Assembly: GCA_940671915.1 (NCBI GenBank)
Contig: CALNVZ010003426.1
Coordinates: 16,408,808 to 16,472,807, forward strand
Length of the DNA stretch: 64,000 nt
Direction of reading: 5' to 3'
From: Paracentrotus lividus
Lineage: Eukaryota > Echinodermata > Echinoidea > Camarodonta > Echinidae
This document shows, piece after piece, positions 22,060 to 35,505 of this stretch. The position numbers were made by a program, and so were the translations under genes. The notes beneath the pieces were generated by a model. It saw only the letters and a program-made list of their open reading frames with translations. It made no database searches and was not told the DNA's origin. Position 1 is the stretch's first letter; the number at the start of each line of letters is the position of its first letter.

Positions 22060-22206
22060 CTCGCACGTGCTTGTCGCTGGTTCTCCTCTTCTGAGCTTCT
22101 CTGCTACTTGTCTTGGTATCATTGTGTACAGCAACGAGTCTGTTCTTTTCATTTCCTGGTCCAGTTTTGTCATACTCTCCTCGAGCTGTGCACTCTTTCT
22201 TTGTTC
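22060..22206 (-). CDS. Gyc88E: Guanylate cyclase signalling-helix/coiled-coil exon
   Basis: A 147-base exon, phase 0 at both ends. It reads [49 protein letters not shown]. This is the dimerising coiled coil followed by 'LLY.MIP..VA..LR.GE', the linker that joins the HNOBA domain to the cyclase domain in soluble guanylate cyclases. The acceptor is CTTCTTAG and the donor GTAACTTT. Confidence 0.95.
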
Positions 22207-22942
22207 CTAAGAAGTGAAAATAAAATACAGTTAGATTTTATTCAAACTGATACTGAAGAAGTCAGTAATAATGATTGGTAACGCAACATTGTATCCAAGA
22301 TTACAACTCGGAAAAACGAATCCTATGTGTGAAACCTTGATTACATATTACCCCGGAGACCGTAAGAACCCTACTGTGCACAAGTTGGAAACGGCTGTAT
22401 TTACTTTCCATTTTCAATTGCCGCCTTGATTACATATTGAAGGTAACATTCAAGTCGCCATGAAATAAGCATCCATTAAACTAGTACAGGCTTAAAAAGT
22501 CACATATGATCTTTTACATCTTGTACGGACTATTACCTTTACTATCGGAAAGGCGCAACTTAATAACAAACCTGGGTTCCGTTAATCAGTTGGTAACCTT
22601 AAGTGTAAAGTGAATTACATGCACACGAGCTGAAAGTTCATGTCGAATTTATTAAAATAAAAAATAACAAAAAAACATTATAGCGGGTTGTTTAGGAGAT
22701 GTCTAGGTTTCAAATAACAATTTATACTTCATAATACAGGCATTAATACATCGTTCTCATTGCGAGACAAGACAACAAATCTACCATTGAGCTTTCGTTT
22801 CTATAGTTACACAATGATTAATGGTACACTGTACAAACGCAACCAATAAAATTGTCTCTTACACTATGTCCACCAACTGAAAACAGTCTTGCAGTTATAA
22901 ACGCGTCATGAATGTATTTCAGTTAAAAAAAAAGACCTGTAC

Positions 22943-23072
22943 CTGATCTAAGGCAAGTTTAAGTTCCGCGGATTGCTGGGTTCCAGCTAGTACCAGATCT
23001 CGACTTGAATCGTGCATGCTGAGGTCATTGATGTACAGCCCAGTCTGAAACATCACCTGAATATCGGGTAAC
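22943..23072 (-). CDS. Gyc88E: Guanylate cyclase exon: HNOBA end to helix ([11 protein letters not shown])
   Basis: A 130-base exon. Acceptor GATAAAAG, then one base completing an ATG codon from the previous exon, then [43 protein letters not shown], and donor GTACAGG. '[30 protein letters not shown]' is a hallmark of the Gyc88E/beta-3 subgroup and differs from vertebrate alpha and beta-1 subunits. Phases fit on both sides (2+1 entering, 0 leaving). Confidence 0.95.
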
Positions 23073-23545
23073 CTTTTATCAATAAATGATGAGAAAAGAA
23101 AATTTCAATATTCGATATTATTTTTGATATTCCTAAAGGAAACAAGTATACTTAGAACAAAGTGGTTCGATATAAATGTACACCGTTGAATGGATTCCGT
23201 CTTTTATTTTAAATAAATTTGTTGTAATACATACAAAAACAATTATTTGTTTGTTTCACTGCTCAAAAATTCAAATGGGTCAATCCAACACAGGAAAATG
23301 ATAACTGCAGCGTCTAACACCAGTTAACTTCCGGACTGACATATTAAAATTGCACTTGCTAATGATAATAAGGGAATATGACGAAGAATAAGAAAGCGGG
23401 ATGAAAGATGGAAGAATAAAGGACGTAAGAAAAATAGAAGAAAATGGGAAATATAAAAAAGATGAAAGAAGAGGATGGGGAGGATGATGAGGAGGAGGGG
23501 AAGAAGAATCGAAGAAAAAAGAGCGTCGCGTATTGTTGCACTTAC

Positions 23546-23645
23546 ATGGGTGTTGCAAGGAAAATGTAGGCACGCCATTCGGGAACGCATAACATCTGAC
23601 CTTTCAACCTTATCTGCCGTGGATGATAAACCTCCTCTAATATCT
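23546..23645 (-). CDS. Gyc88E: Guanylate cyclase HNOBA-domain exon (LKGQM)
   Basis: A 100-base exon. Acceptor AATGCAG, two bases, then ILEEVYHPRQIRLKGQMLCV, PEWRAYIFLATP and two bases of the next codon, with donor GTAAGTGC. LKGQM....EW...IFL.TP is the conserved end of the haem-NO-binding-associated (HNOBA) domain. Phases match the exon at 33852 (open frame ending phase 1) and the exon at 22943. Confidence 0.93.
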
Positions 23646-24162
23646 CTGCATTGTTAGTTGGGGCGTGGAAATAAATATTGTTTAATCACATAATAATAGA
23701 AGAAATACACTTGCGAACATGTGATGATTTCGAGAAATTCATAGGCATTTTACCTGCTGACAAGAGGTGATAAATGTCTCTAAGCAAATCTGTACAAGTC
23801 ACTCATCTGTTCAGACGTTCCTACATGGCTGTCCGATAATGTCTTTCTCGTCATCGGGTGACATATAACAAAAGGGTCCAAAGAGACGTGTGAATTTTTC
23901 CTGTTATGTTATTTTTCCATTACCTCGTCATTCTATGGTTGTGGCAGGACGGAATATCTGGACAAGATATCATCTGCCCAAGATGGAAAGCAAAATTAGG
24001 CATCGAGGATTGTGTCAAACACAACAGTCCATACTTCAAAATGACGCCTTAAACCACCACCACCAACAATTCAACTCGGCAATCAGCAGTTATAACTTTG
24101 ACGAGCCATTTCACGTATACATAATAGCAATATGGTTAAGTGAAACACCTGCTTTCAGGTAG

Positions 24163-26914
24163 ATGCCTTGGAGAACATATATGCAGCCCAGAGCCAGCAT
24201 TTGATCCGAAGTGTGTTAGTAAACCCCCAAAACCATCAACACCACTACAATCACTCCGAAATATAATTTGATATAAACCGTGACACCATTACAAGCCGAC
24301 AGCAGTCCTTAAGGAGAAGCCACTATGATTATTAAATATTCTTTTAAGGAGCCCTTGTTATTTATTATGTAATATACCGGCCACAAGTTAGTTAAAAAAG
24401 AATGCTAACGATATCGTAATCCCCTACTTTCTTTTTAATCCAGTTGGCCGTTATTAACCAAACAGAAGTAACTAAGCAATCAGTCATGTTTCAGTTGAAC
24501 TCTGCAATCAGGAGTACAGTATTCCATAAACCAGAGAGAAAAAGTACCACCAGAAAGATCAATTTTTTTGGGGGAGTAGCATCTCTCACCATGCTGTGAC
24601 ATCTGCCGTTTCAGCAAGTTTACTTTTATTGATGCTAGTGAAATCGTTGGCCGTTGGATTGAGTCTGTATGGGAGGAACAATATTCTTAGAAAACAAAGG
24701 TTTCATATCCCTGAATAATATGACCTTCCGATTTTAAATACTTAATCCATAGCGCAGAAAGAAAGCAAAACTGATTATAATTCATATGTATATATTTGCA
24801 CCACACACTTATACTAAGAAATATACAATGAGATATATTTTTATCGAAAATGAGTGTGCATAAAATATCTTTGGTGTCTAAATGTGAACAAGTAATGATA
24901 CATTCTAAAATTCTAGTGTAAACCAATCCCAAAGAACGTTGTATTCCTAACATAATATAATAAAAACGTGAACTCAGGCTGCACGATGAGCAGTACCGAA
25001 GTGTACTGTGTGCATCACTGAGTCTACAAGTATATTTAGGCTACCAGAGATACTTGCACTGGGTGTAAATAGTTTGCTCTTTAATTCGGGGCATCGTGAA
25101 CATGTGGCTTCTTACGAGTCATCTTCGATTTTTGAAAAAAAAAAAAAAAAAAAAAAAAAATTGTAAGAACGCAGGGAAGGAGAACAGTGGAACCGGATTG
25201 TAAATACATGTTGCAATATGTGCGGTAATATTTGGGTAAATTGCAAACATTAATAAGGTAAATGTCATGACTGCCCAAAATCCATGAGGTTCGGATCCAT
25301 TGATATTTGGTTGCGGATAAACCCTGAGGCGGGGGGCGCGGGGGCAGGACTTAAGTACCGGAAAGCGAAGGGGCAGCAGACGCAGTCCATATTGACTTTA
25401 ACCAGACAATAATTGGCCCGTATGATAGCACGCAAAAACTTAGCACCCAGCTACTATATTAGAGATCTCCTGATACCGATCATAGAGTTACATGTTTCAA
25501 ATTCTCGTTCGCCTGCCCTTACCTTTTTCATAAAATCCAGTAGGTGACCTGTTGCAATGGCGCTCATGGATGCAGCCTGACAAGTCAAGGAAGTCGCTGC
25601 TGTCGCATTGGAAATATGTGAAAGTTTAGGGAGAGAGAACGAAAAATTTCTTGGCGTTCGTTTTCGTAAGGCGAGCTCTACACCAAACAATACATGCCGC
25701 GGTCAGGTGCTGAGTACCGACCACAGAGCAAGATCTGTATGCCAGTGTATTAATCGACCCGCTACGTTTTGAGTCCGTAGAGGAGGTCTGGCTAGAATCC
25801 GGTATAAACGCGCAGTGGTGGGGGTGTACGGATGAGCGGAGCGTGAGCGGAGCAGAAACCGTGGGTAAGTCTCTTTGACCCACTTCAACGATCGGTAGTG
25901 TTTTAATTCGTTTGATTTCAGATGAGTCGGGTGCATTCTGATGCGATGCTGTGCGAAAGAGAGCGGTATCACTGAGACATGGAATGTTGGTTTCTAGACG
26001 GCAAGCGTGTTAGGTGTGGACTTTGAGCGCCACGATCTAATGATTGTGAGAGAGAGGTGTATGAGCCCCATTAATGAGAGAAGGTGAGAGCTGAAAGACG
26101 TAGATAAGAGAAAATGCTTAACTAAGCCATTCAGAATCACGTGGAAGCTTGCAGATAGCCGGGAAGAATACTCACGGGTAGGAGAGCGAGCAGGTGGGAG
26201 GGGGGGGGCGGTAAGATTGAGAAATCCTAACAGATAGAAGAAAAGACAAGCCCAATTTAAAATCTGGTTGCTCACGTGGGGCGGATTACCCTAATTCTTA
26301 TGTTGTCCTTGCCAGAGTGAATTGCAATGAAAAAATCATTCCTTTAATTCAGTTAGTAAGGTATGGCGGATTTGTGTGGGAGCTGTAGGGGCAGGGGGTG
26401 AGGGCGGTGGCCGGGCAATCCATGACATCCTGAATGTAGTGAGAAATATATGTATGAATTAGATCGAGTGAGGAGTAGAAAAGCGCTTGAGTGTTGGTCA
26501 GTTATAAATGACTAAACCACAACCATACCAATCGAGATGTTATTGTAAAGAAGATGGTATACACGAACAAAAAATATAGGCCGAACTGATTGGTATTTAT
26601 GTGATGGAATGTGGAAATAGTAACAAGACTGGAAACATACGACATGAGACAAAATGGAGAGATCACCAATCAGTTATTGGAATACGAGGGTTAAATGAAA
26701 AGAATATCGAAAACAGATTTATGAGAATATAAACATGAGTATAATTCGGGTCAACAAGTTAAGGGAGAAGATAAGTGAAAAGTGCGGATGTCAGCAAAAT
26801 GATGAAGCTATGGATGTCAGAATATTCTGACATGTACGAGTTTTCTCTAGCACATGTGGGGAGAAGAGTTAAGGTACGGTAGCTACGAGTCGAGATGTAG
26901 GGAAGGAGAGTGAC
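24163..26914. other. Intron sequence, no further exon supported
   Basis: Part of the long intron between the cyclase exons at 33852 and 23546. A pure A run is at 25134-25160 and a purine-rich stretch at 25320-25380. Two splice-bounded minus frames (near 24600 and 25540) do not fit the phases of the gene. No clear repeat was identified apart from low complexity. Confidence 0.4.
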
Positions 26915-27946
26915 TGAGGGGAGTGAGGTGGGGGTTAGTAGAACACGGGTTAGTTGAAACATTTGCAATTTTCTTTTAACGTGCTATAAATATATTATGC
27001 AAATCTACCCTCAGGTTGTTGCTATTTAGCAACTGCCATCCACCACATTTTAGACAGCACTCGTGCTTCAAGCCTCGTGAAGTTAGAGAAGCAAAGTTTG
27101 TTGTTTTCATCTTTGAGTAATTATTGTCACTTTTACAAATTTTTATTATCTCAAAGAGAGTCATATTTAAGTTGGCCTGTTATATATAAACAACAGTTAA
27201 TACCAAGCTACAAAACAATGGAAACATGTATGGCATCGTTTGTGCTCCCCGTTTTTTACGCTGTGAAGCCGCTTAAGAATGTCAAATGGGCCTCTGGCGT
27301 TATGTTGGGAACAGTTTTGAACGCGGGTGTAAGTTGGAACATAGTACCTACGAGCTGATTAAATAAGGTTCTACGCGGCCTGACAAAAAAATCAAAAACA
27401 GGTAGATAAATTCGAGTGACGTGTTCAGAACTATTTCTATAGAACGATGATTAGTGCATCGAATTGGACGAATATTGATGTCACGAATGGGTCTAGCTTC
27501 ACGAGGATGCAGCTGTAAGAAGAGTTAGGTTTCTGTGAGTGTAAGTTGGATGCTATCAGGTGTAATAAAACATGAAGTAAAAAAAATAAATGAATACCAG
27601 TCTTTAATATTTTAATTGGAATCAATAAAGCGAGTTAGCTGAACCCATGCAATAATGTTGTAGATAGTTTAAATATGATTTTTAAGATACCATGCACAAT
27701 GTTTCAACTTACCCCATACCATGTTCCAACTTACCCCGTGTATGGAGTTAGTTGGAACACTTGACATGGTCTTGTTGAAGATGGATTTTTTTCCGAAACC
27801 ATCACTAAGTTTAAGAATTTTATGGGGTACATTTGTAACATACAGATATACACTCAAGCTGAACATTTATTGTTTCTTGAAATAAATCCGCTTTTGTTTT
27901 ACGGCCATTTTGTGAAAAATGTTCCATATAACCCCTCTCTCCCCTA
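26915..27946. mobile_element. TIR element, GGGGTTAGTTGGAACA family (diverged copy)
   Basis: It shares most of its length with 58873-59836: CTACCCTCAGGTTGTTGCTA, CAACTGCCATCCACCACATT, GGAATCAATAAAGCGAGTTA. The right end TATAACCCCTCTCTCCCCTA is inverse to the other copy's left end. The left end is degraded (GGGGAGTGAGGTGGGGGTTA). Confidence 0.75.
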
Positions 27947-30346
27947 AACGGAGAAATTAATTTTATACAAATGGATACTATTTCCTTTTACTGCAAGTGT
28001 GTAAAAAAGTTGGCTGAAACTTTGCCATTTCTATCGCACATATAATGGAAATACAATATGACAATTTTATCATGTTTATAGGATTTGACATTTCACCAGT
28101 CAAAGCAAAATTTACTGTAATAGCAAGTCAACAACCTGAGTGTTGCATCCATATAAAGAAAACCTTGGATCCAACATATTGGATGCATGCCTTCATAATC
28201 TAATTTAGTAAAAGTTATATTCTTGAACTATACAACCGTGATCATTAATCACTACTTTTTTTTGACAGCTTTAACATATTGGAAAGCAACAATACTTCTT
28301 TTGCGAGGAGTAATTTTCAGTATTGGCAGCACACCAAACTTTTTCATATCAGTTTATAAATATGACATATGAGGTTTTTTTTTATACTTGATTAAACTGA
28401 CATGCTAGAATTACCTATAAGATTGCATAACAAGGACGATGTATATTTATCTAAAATGGTGACGTGGTAAAATTCTCCATATACCGTCTCATGGACAAAA
28501 TGCATTCAAAGTAAAATTATGCAGAAATTATTGACACGATTTACGTAGAATTATGTCAATACGCGAATTGACTATATCACATTTAAAAAAAAACTACATC
28601 ACTAACAAAAGATGTATTAGCTGGTAATGGCTGCAATAATGAAAACTATATTTGAAGGAAATAAAACAATGCATTTCGAACAACTTTCAAATGAGAGTAA
28701 ACAAATAATAAAAGAAAATAACTGGAAATGGAATTTTTTGTATTTAATGCAGGACATACAAAATTCCCAAATAGAATTCTATAGGATAGAATGTGGTGCA
28801 ATCATAGATATTTCATCATGTGTAATATTTTGTGCAGCAAACATAAAATGTGCAAGGGTTGGTAATAAGTATCTAGACTAAGAATTCAAAGTAAATGTTC
28901 ATGCAGAAAAAAAAAACATCGAAATAATATAGCTACTAATATTTCTATAGAACACTTTCCATCCGTCTTTGTTATTTAAATCCTACCCAATCTGTGTTAA
29001 TCGTATCTTACGCTTATTAACTAGTTGGTAACCTTTAGTACAAAAAAAGAAAAAAAAAGAAAAGAAAACTTATTTCATTCTGGTTTACATATTTTGCTTT
29101 TCAATTAAAATCATAGCATGCCTAGCTACAGCAACTATTCGCTCTCAACATTCGATATTAAATAAAAAATAACAATAAAGGAATAGAATGAGCAAGGAAT
29201 ATTAAAATGTGCTGCACTGAACCTACATTTTTTTTTTCGTTTTAGCAATCAACTCAGCTTTGATAATATTGATTGGAAAAGAGCGAAATAAAATCAAAAT
29301 CAGCCAGTGTGTTGTAAGATCGCAGCCAGTTGTGGACTCCGTGCGGTGAAAAATGAAACTAAAAAGCAAAGTTGTAATTCTTGATACCTGAGTACTTGAT
29401 GGTTGATTGATTGATTTGCATTCGGGAGTCACGTGGTGGCTTTATCAACCATGGATGTTTTTGCTGATTCTGGATCACTTTGCGCCGAGCTTCGTAGTCA
29501 AAATAAAGTTTAGATATCAAGAGTTCTTATAGTAGAGATTGCCTAAAGTTAGATGTCGGGTATCATCCGTATTTTTACTCAATACTCCTTATGCCCAATT
29601 CTAGACGACAAATTCCATCTCGAACTTAAAACGTTTCACGTGAGTTACCCGTAATGAATTGGAAACTGTCTTTATTGTATTAGAGAAACATGTTCTCCAA
29701 TCAAGAGTCCTTCTCATGTAATACATTTTCACGATTTAATTTGTTATAATGTAATTGAACTGTGTTTAGCAGCATACATCATTGACGAAGCATGTGTTCT
29801 TGAATACTCTGACACTCTGACAATCGATACACGTTTTTGTTCCGAAGACCTAATTTAGTCTGTAGCTGCTCAATGGACTTATATAATTTTGGAGACGAGG
29901 AAAATTGGTGTCAGCTCAATTTCACGCGACGTATGAATTATGAAACGTGTCTTTCTTGAATTTTGGTAATGCTCCATCTAATTAGACATTACTTTGATTG
30001 ATTTAAAGCCTGGAAAAGGTGCGACATCCCACGACGAGTGTTGGACATAAACAAATTACATGATTTCACAGAAATGATAACGAAACAGGGATAAAATGAC
30101 GATGAAAATGAAATGAAAAACATTAAAACGAACAACATCCTAAATTGACCATTGATTTTTTTTTTTTTTTTTTTTTTTTAACAATTGTTCATCATAACTA
30201 TCAACGTTTGTTCCTGATTTTTTTTTAGTCTGACATAGCCGCTCTATCACTAAAACTTTAAATAAGCCAAATTATGGTAATCACGGTGGATATGATCACA
30301 GCGATACAATGAAATCCTAATCTTAAAAAAAAAATAATTATATAAT
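27947..30346. other. Intron/spacer sequence, nothing recognised
   Basis: AT-rich, with short A and T runs (29222, 30156-30180). A plus frame of 84 codons at 28627 has no domain and AT-driven composition. Confidence 0.4.
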
Positions 30347-30910
30347 AGTCTGTGTCAAATAAAATGGAACAAGTAGAAAACATTTTTTTTTATAGTATGA
30401 AGATTAATCAGAACCTGTTATTGTTTGGTATTTTCATAAAGCAGGAAAATCATATTTTCTTCTGCATTTTTGTCATCACATTTGGTGCTGTAATTTTTGA
30501 AATATGACCATTTTTTGTTTGGTATTTTCATAAAGCAGGAAAATCATATTTTCTTCTGCTTTTTTGTCATCATATTTGGTGCTGTAATTTTTGAAATATG
30601 ATCATTTTTCTATAATTAAGAAAAATCCATTTTTTCGCACGACGTCCCATGCCTTTGTGTAGGTTTCGCATAATGGCCATGAATTCAGCGCTCCAGAACA
30701 ATAGAACTGCGTAATTTCAATTTGTTTCTTGTCGCACAAAATTTAGCATAACTTTTGTTAACGAAAGCAATTATACAGAACAAATTGCATCAGCACGGAA
30801 AATCTTTTGGCTTTAATTTGTTATCACATACACACATATTTTGAAAAGATTTCACACCTAAATTACTTTTTCCCCTGATTGTACCATTTTTTTAAAACAC
30901 AGACTGTAGA
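30347..30910 (-). mobile_element. MITE with internal tandem duplication
   Basis: Ends TAGTCTGTGTCAAATAAAAT and AAAACACAGACTGTAG are inverted. The same family, in the opposite orientation, is at 6008-6440. Inside, 30424-30604 is a two-copy tandem repeat of about 93 bases (GGTATTTTCATAAAGCAGGA occurs twice), absent from the other copy. Confidence 0.75.
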
Positions 30911-30974
30911 TATAATTTTCCGTTTCTCCTTGTACATTGCATTATTTTTTAATATAATAGATCATACTAAAATT

Positions 30975-31120
30975 TGTTGACGAAATTGTTGGTGCGTCCA
31001 GGAATGTATGGTGGCCGTGACGGGACATCGCGAATAGACGAAATCGCGAGTTACTCACGACGAAATTGGCGACGAAATTTACGACGTCGCGAATTTCGTC
31101 GCTAATTTTTTGCTTGCCTA
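30975..31120. repeat. Cluster of CGACGAAATT words in both orientations
   Basis: GACGAAATTGTTGG, GACGAAATCGCGAG, CGACGAAATTGGCGACGAAA, CGACGTCGCGAATTTCGTCG follow within 145 bases. It is locally CpG-rich in an AT-rich intron. It may be a short palindromic repeat element; no ends were defined. Confidence 0.5.
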
Positions 31121-33017
31121 CCAAAGCAACACGGGCCATATTGTTACCCCCTGGAAGCGAGATGGTCAAACTCTTTTTTTTTTATAGGGGCCATGGCTAT
31201 CCTATCAACTAACTTACTCGCATTATTAAAGATATTCTATGTTGACGTATTGAAAATGCTGAAGAGCGCCATCTGAAGTAAAATTTACTGGACTTGACAG
31301 CCGATGTAGCTGTAAGAAAATGCCTGCCGTTAAAACAAATAAAAAAAAATAAATAAAAAAAAAAAATCGTGGAAAGATTTCAGGAAAATTCGTCCTCGTG
31401 GAAGGATACGATGGTAATACATTTTTCGCTCCGGCATTGCCCAAATTATGTAACCTATGCCACATTTCTCTCGATGCATTCACACATTCTGAAATTTCAG
31501 TTGGTTCTTATTTCAGAAAGCCTACAATCTCATGTTGGCGCATGGTTGAATTTCATTTCAAATCCTAGCATACGTTTGAGCATTGCATTTTTAAGTTTAC
31601 CACAATACTTTATTATTCTCTCATTAATTTCAGGCTTCCGATAAGACCTATAGGCCCCTAACTGTTTGTCGTTCAACATAATAATGGGAGCCTAAGCTAA
31701 GTTTTGAGAATTTTTATTGTTTCTGACGTGTATGAAGGGGCTTGATTTTTATAAATCCGGAATATCTAAAACAGTATAGAAACGATGAATGAAGCGGAAT
31801 TGAATTAGTATGGGAGGGGTGCGGTCATAGTCTTTTCCCCGTAGTTCAGGAGAGAAAAACAAAAACAAGGTGGGTCAGAGAGAATGGGAAACTGGGGGAG
31901 GGGTGCAAGCAGGGATATACAACGAAGATAAAGAGAAAAATAGAGTGATGATGGCAGTAGCGGGTTATTTCTGTCAGTGTGACATGAACGATTGATATAT
32001 TGGGAAGGGGGTGCGGGGGGGGGGTGGGTGAAACCAATGTTTAGGAGAAGGAAGTTAGTACACCAGTGGTATCAAAGCGGGATTTATCTATGCTAAATGG
32101 GTAGTGTAGTATGGAGATGATCCTTAGTGTAAGAACATTAAATGTAACCGGGGTTTGCTTAAATAATGATTGTTAGTTGGCACTACATGGTTTTCATGAA
32201 TTGATCTTTGGAAAAAAGCGCTTATCAATAATTCAAAACGTGAGGACAAAATATGCCACCAAGAGAAATGACCTTTTTTTTAACTGAGAGAAAGAAAACA
32301 CCGTTACGTGAAATAGCTGACTAGGGTACAGTTAAAGATGTGAACATGCCTGGTATACACGGAGGCTGGATTTATGGAATATGCATTTGTGGGTGTTGTG
32401 TTAAAATGCGTGGTCCTGGAGGGCAGTATTCACAGGTGAAGAAAAAAGAATAACGCAAAATAGTAGTAAAGAAAATTGGTGTGTTAGTGATCAACGGGAT
32501 GAACGATATCTGTGGATCTAATGAAATATGATATACCTAGTGGATAAATATAGGGGTGGCGTGGCTGAGTCTACTAGTTGAACTGTATAGAATTAACAAC
32601 TTTAAAATTGTGTGGCGATAATTGTGCGAAAAAATACCAGTTTATAATCGATTTTAAAATTTAATGGATTTGTTAGATCTACACTATTGATTAGTAAGCT
32701 TAAGCCAGAGGGGTAAAAATAATATCTTGTTATGGAATGGGCTACACAAAGATGTGTGCTTCCATTAATAACATTTAGGAATAATATACTCAACATAATT
32801 TTAAAGGGATAAAAATAAAAACATTTCAGATAGTTTCCATTATCCTTGGGATATAAAGGGTATAAGTTCATCGTATTCATAAATCAATCACTGTTTGGGA
32901 ATTAATATTGAACTAATATAATCAAATTAACGAGTATTAAGAATGTATATAAGTTTAACTGAATTTGATAATTCTGTTATTTAAGATAAATTATACAGAT
33001 TAATATTGATATAGTTC
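31121..33017. other. Intron/spacer sequence, nothing recognised
   Basis: Contains an A-rich run at 31338-31366 and a G-rich run at 32008-32027. Open frames are short and biased. No repeat ends were found. Confidence 0.4.
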
Positions 33018-33599
33018 TTGTTACTCCATTAAAAAACATTTAACAAAAAGCTGAATTGATGCAGTAACAAGAATCACAGACATATATTAAATTTTAAAGA
33101 AACAAATAAAGTATTCTTTCTAGTGACGTATCTACACAAACGTGTCCATAAAACATTACTAACATGATGTAAAAACGGCATTCATTCATATTGGACAATG
33201 AAATGAAAACAACTGCAATGCTAAAAAAATGAACACAATTTAAAATAAAATTCATATTGATTGTGAATGTGGTTTGCAAATGTAAATTGTACGATTTCAT
33301 AGATGCCTTATTCACGAACATTTATTTATCTTCACTGCCATTCTTTAAAATTACATAAATTGCTTAAAGCAAGTTTTTAACTATGTTTTATCAAAATCTT
33401 TACTTGTTATTTTTTCTTCCCCTGCATGAAAATTAAAATTATATATATTACAACTTTGTGTATAATTGAAATAAATGCGATATTGTTATGATTACAGTAT
33501 TGGTATCTGAATATAGATGATATATTTAACTAAAATGGATAAAAAGCATTGTCCATTATTGGATAGAATTTAAAGAAATGGGCGGAGAACATTTAGGAT

Positions 33600-33822
33600 T
33601 TTAAGCAAATTAAAAAAAAAATAAATAAATAATAAATAAATAAACTAAATAAATAAAAAAAAAAAAAAATAAATAAAAATAATAATAGAATAAAAAATAA
33701 GAAATAAATAAATAAAATAAATAAAAAAATAAAGAATAATAGATAAAAAATAAATAAAAATAAATAATATATATAAAACAAAGTAAATAGATAAATGATA
33801 AAAAAAAAAAAAAAAAAAAAAA
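33600..33822. repeat. A-rich low-complexity tract (AAATA)n
   Basis: AAATAAATAAATA-type sequence ending in a pure A run just downstream of an exon on the transcribed (minus) strand. There it reads as T-rich intron sequence beginning 30 bases after the donor. The matching tract is at 43390-43589. Confidence 0.9.
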
Positions 33823-33851
33823 TCATCAGTCAACAAACGATGAATATTTAC

Positions 33852-34076
33852 CTCCTTCGCTACTTATCGCCCATCATCTTCGATCAAACCCGAGCTAGCT
33901 GCTTTGTTCTTCGATTCCTTTATGTCGTTGAGGCGGTATATCAACTGGACATGATTCATCTTCACTAGAGCCCTGTCGGACTTGCGCCGTACCCCAGCGG
34001 CAATCCCATGGTGACTGAGTTCACGGGCAATCAGGGACGTGAGGCCAGCCTCAAACACACAATTCTCATGTGTTAT
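33852..34076 (-). CDS. Gyc88E: Guanylate cyclase HNOBA-domain exon (ITHENCVFEAG)
   Basis: Acceptor ATATTTAG, then phase-0 ITHENCVFEAGLTSLIAREL, SHHGIAAGVRRKSDRALVKM, NHVQLIYRLNDIKES. It matches the expected position after 'RP...WES' in HNOBA domains, where a '(I/V)..HEN..FE' segment follows. Near its 3' end the raw frame hits a stop, but an indel differs between the two copies. A neighbouring frame is open to the donor (GTAAATATTC) and ends in phase 1, which fits the next exon. Domain identity of the middle (about 40 residues) is not certain by itself. Position and phase carry the call. Confidence 0.7.
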
Positions 34077-34275
34077 CTAAATATACACAAAGAGGAGAGA
34101 GAGAGAGAGAGAGGGGCGGGGGGGTAAAAAAGAAAAGACTCTATCTTATTGTAAAACTCAAAAGAAAATGATTGATTAAGTAATGATTAATTATCGGTAA
34201 CAAAATATTTTGTATTGCAACATTAAGAAGAAAAAAAAACACAATCATGTATTTTCGAAATTCACATTCGATGGG

Positions 34276-35505
34276 TAATGCGGCGTCACCAACTCGCCGT
34301 CTACCTTCGACGTGCACTCCTACGATGGATTCGTAGAAAATTCTGCAGTGGACAGGTACCTCGCAGACATGCATGTACGACGTGCCGAAAGTTTTTACAC
34401 ATATCAATTCTAGTTGTAAACTTAAGAGGAAGAGGGCGCTATCACTCTACGCAAATCAAACGCTGCCATAGACATTTGTATTTTGCACAGTTTTTCACTT
34501 TGTTTTCTTGATTATGGCGAGCAACTCCTCTTTCAAGAAGATGATCAACTTGAATAATTACGTTAAGAGTCTTTTTTTTCAAAAATAGAATAAACTTACT
34601 GCAAAGGGGAAAAAAATCCTGTCACTTGTGTCAATTCGAATCCTAATCAGATCAAATTCCTGTACAATATGGCAAATTTGCTCTCAAAATTAGCTCATAC
34701 GCCACATAATTATCTCCTGCGATACGCTAATTATATAACAGCTTAATGACTCAAGCCGTTTTTAAAAGCTTGATTCTCACCTTCCAGAGATGGTAAATTC
34801 ATTTCGATTGGTTAAAAAAAAGTCCTGTCATTTGAACATTGTCACAAACGAATCTTTACTCGATGGGTCAATATTTCCGCATATCACATGCATTAATCGC
34901 ATGTGGCGGCTTCGCAAGAACGAAGATCACTAACAATATACGAGAACATCAATCTATTGTGAAATAAAGATCTGATTACAACTTAGCACATGGTGTATAT
35001 TGCCAAAGTATTTCCCCAACGGCATCAGTACCTATACGAAACTATGATAAAAGTTCAATTATTATTTCACCACGAGAAATTAGCTCGAACGGACGACTGA
35101 CCAGGACATTTTACCACAGGGAAGTTTCTAGGCAGTTTTTGTACGCTAAGTAAATGCACTGCAGTTGTTCATCGGTCGCTTCCCGCCGTTATAGCGCGGG
35201 TTTGTTGACATTAATGTAGAACCGTAAATATTCTGCGCCGCTCGTTGTATTTCCACTAAACTATGAATGTAATGTTTGCGTTTCCCCTCCTCAAATAATG
35301 ACGCGTCTTTATGTACTTGTATCGATATGTCATACGTTAGGTCTACATCTTCATCGTGAGTAGAATTGATATGATACCTTATATATGCAGAATGCGAGTG
35401 ATCGCTAGAGTATGAATTAGGACTGTGCGTGCATTGCACATGCAACGTGCTACTCGATGGCGACGTGCGCCGTGCCTACGCGAGTTGTGACCGCCGCGGC
35501 GCATT
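34276..35505. mobile_element. GCGGTCACAAC-family MITE interrupted by a second element
   Basis: Outer ends TAATGCGGCGTCACCAACTC and GTTGTGACCGCCGCGGCGCA match the 245-base element at 2827-3071, and so do about 120 bases inside the left end and 85 inside the right. The middle (34397-35382) is foreign and is a separate element. Confidence 0.85.
34397..35382. mobile_element. Element with CATATCAATTCTA inverted ends, nested in the MITE
   Basis: The left end ATATCAATTCTAGTTG and right end TAGAATTGATATG are inverse. The same sequence occurs without the outer MITE at 54331-55343 and again at 44141-45097, which proves it is an independent unit of about 0.98 kb. It includes GTAAACTTAAGAGGAAGAGG and CGCATATCACATGCAT. 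No coding capacity was found. Confidence 0.85.

Noticed and set aside
24590-24671. Minus-strand frame with acceptor and donor containing LLKRQM, resembling the LKGQM motif
   Set aside because: Its phases do not fit the neighbouring exons, and a clear LKGQM exon is present at 23546-23645.
25520-25575. Minus-strand splice-bounded frame MSAIATGHLLDFMKK
   Set aside because: Not needed by the gene model: phases of the exons on either side already match, and no family similarity was recognised.
28627-28881. 84-codon plus frame
   Set aside because: AT-driven composition, no domain, no splice or neighbouring support.
33593-33836. Hydrophobic minus-strand frames rich in F, I, L, Y
   Set aside because: Product of the AAATA tract. 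The same artefact recurs at 43382-43603.
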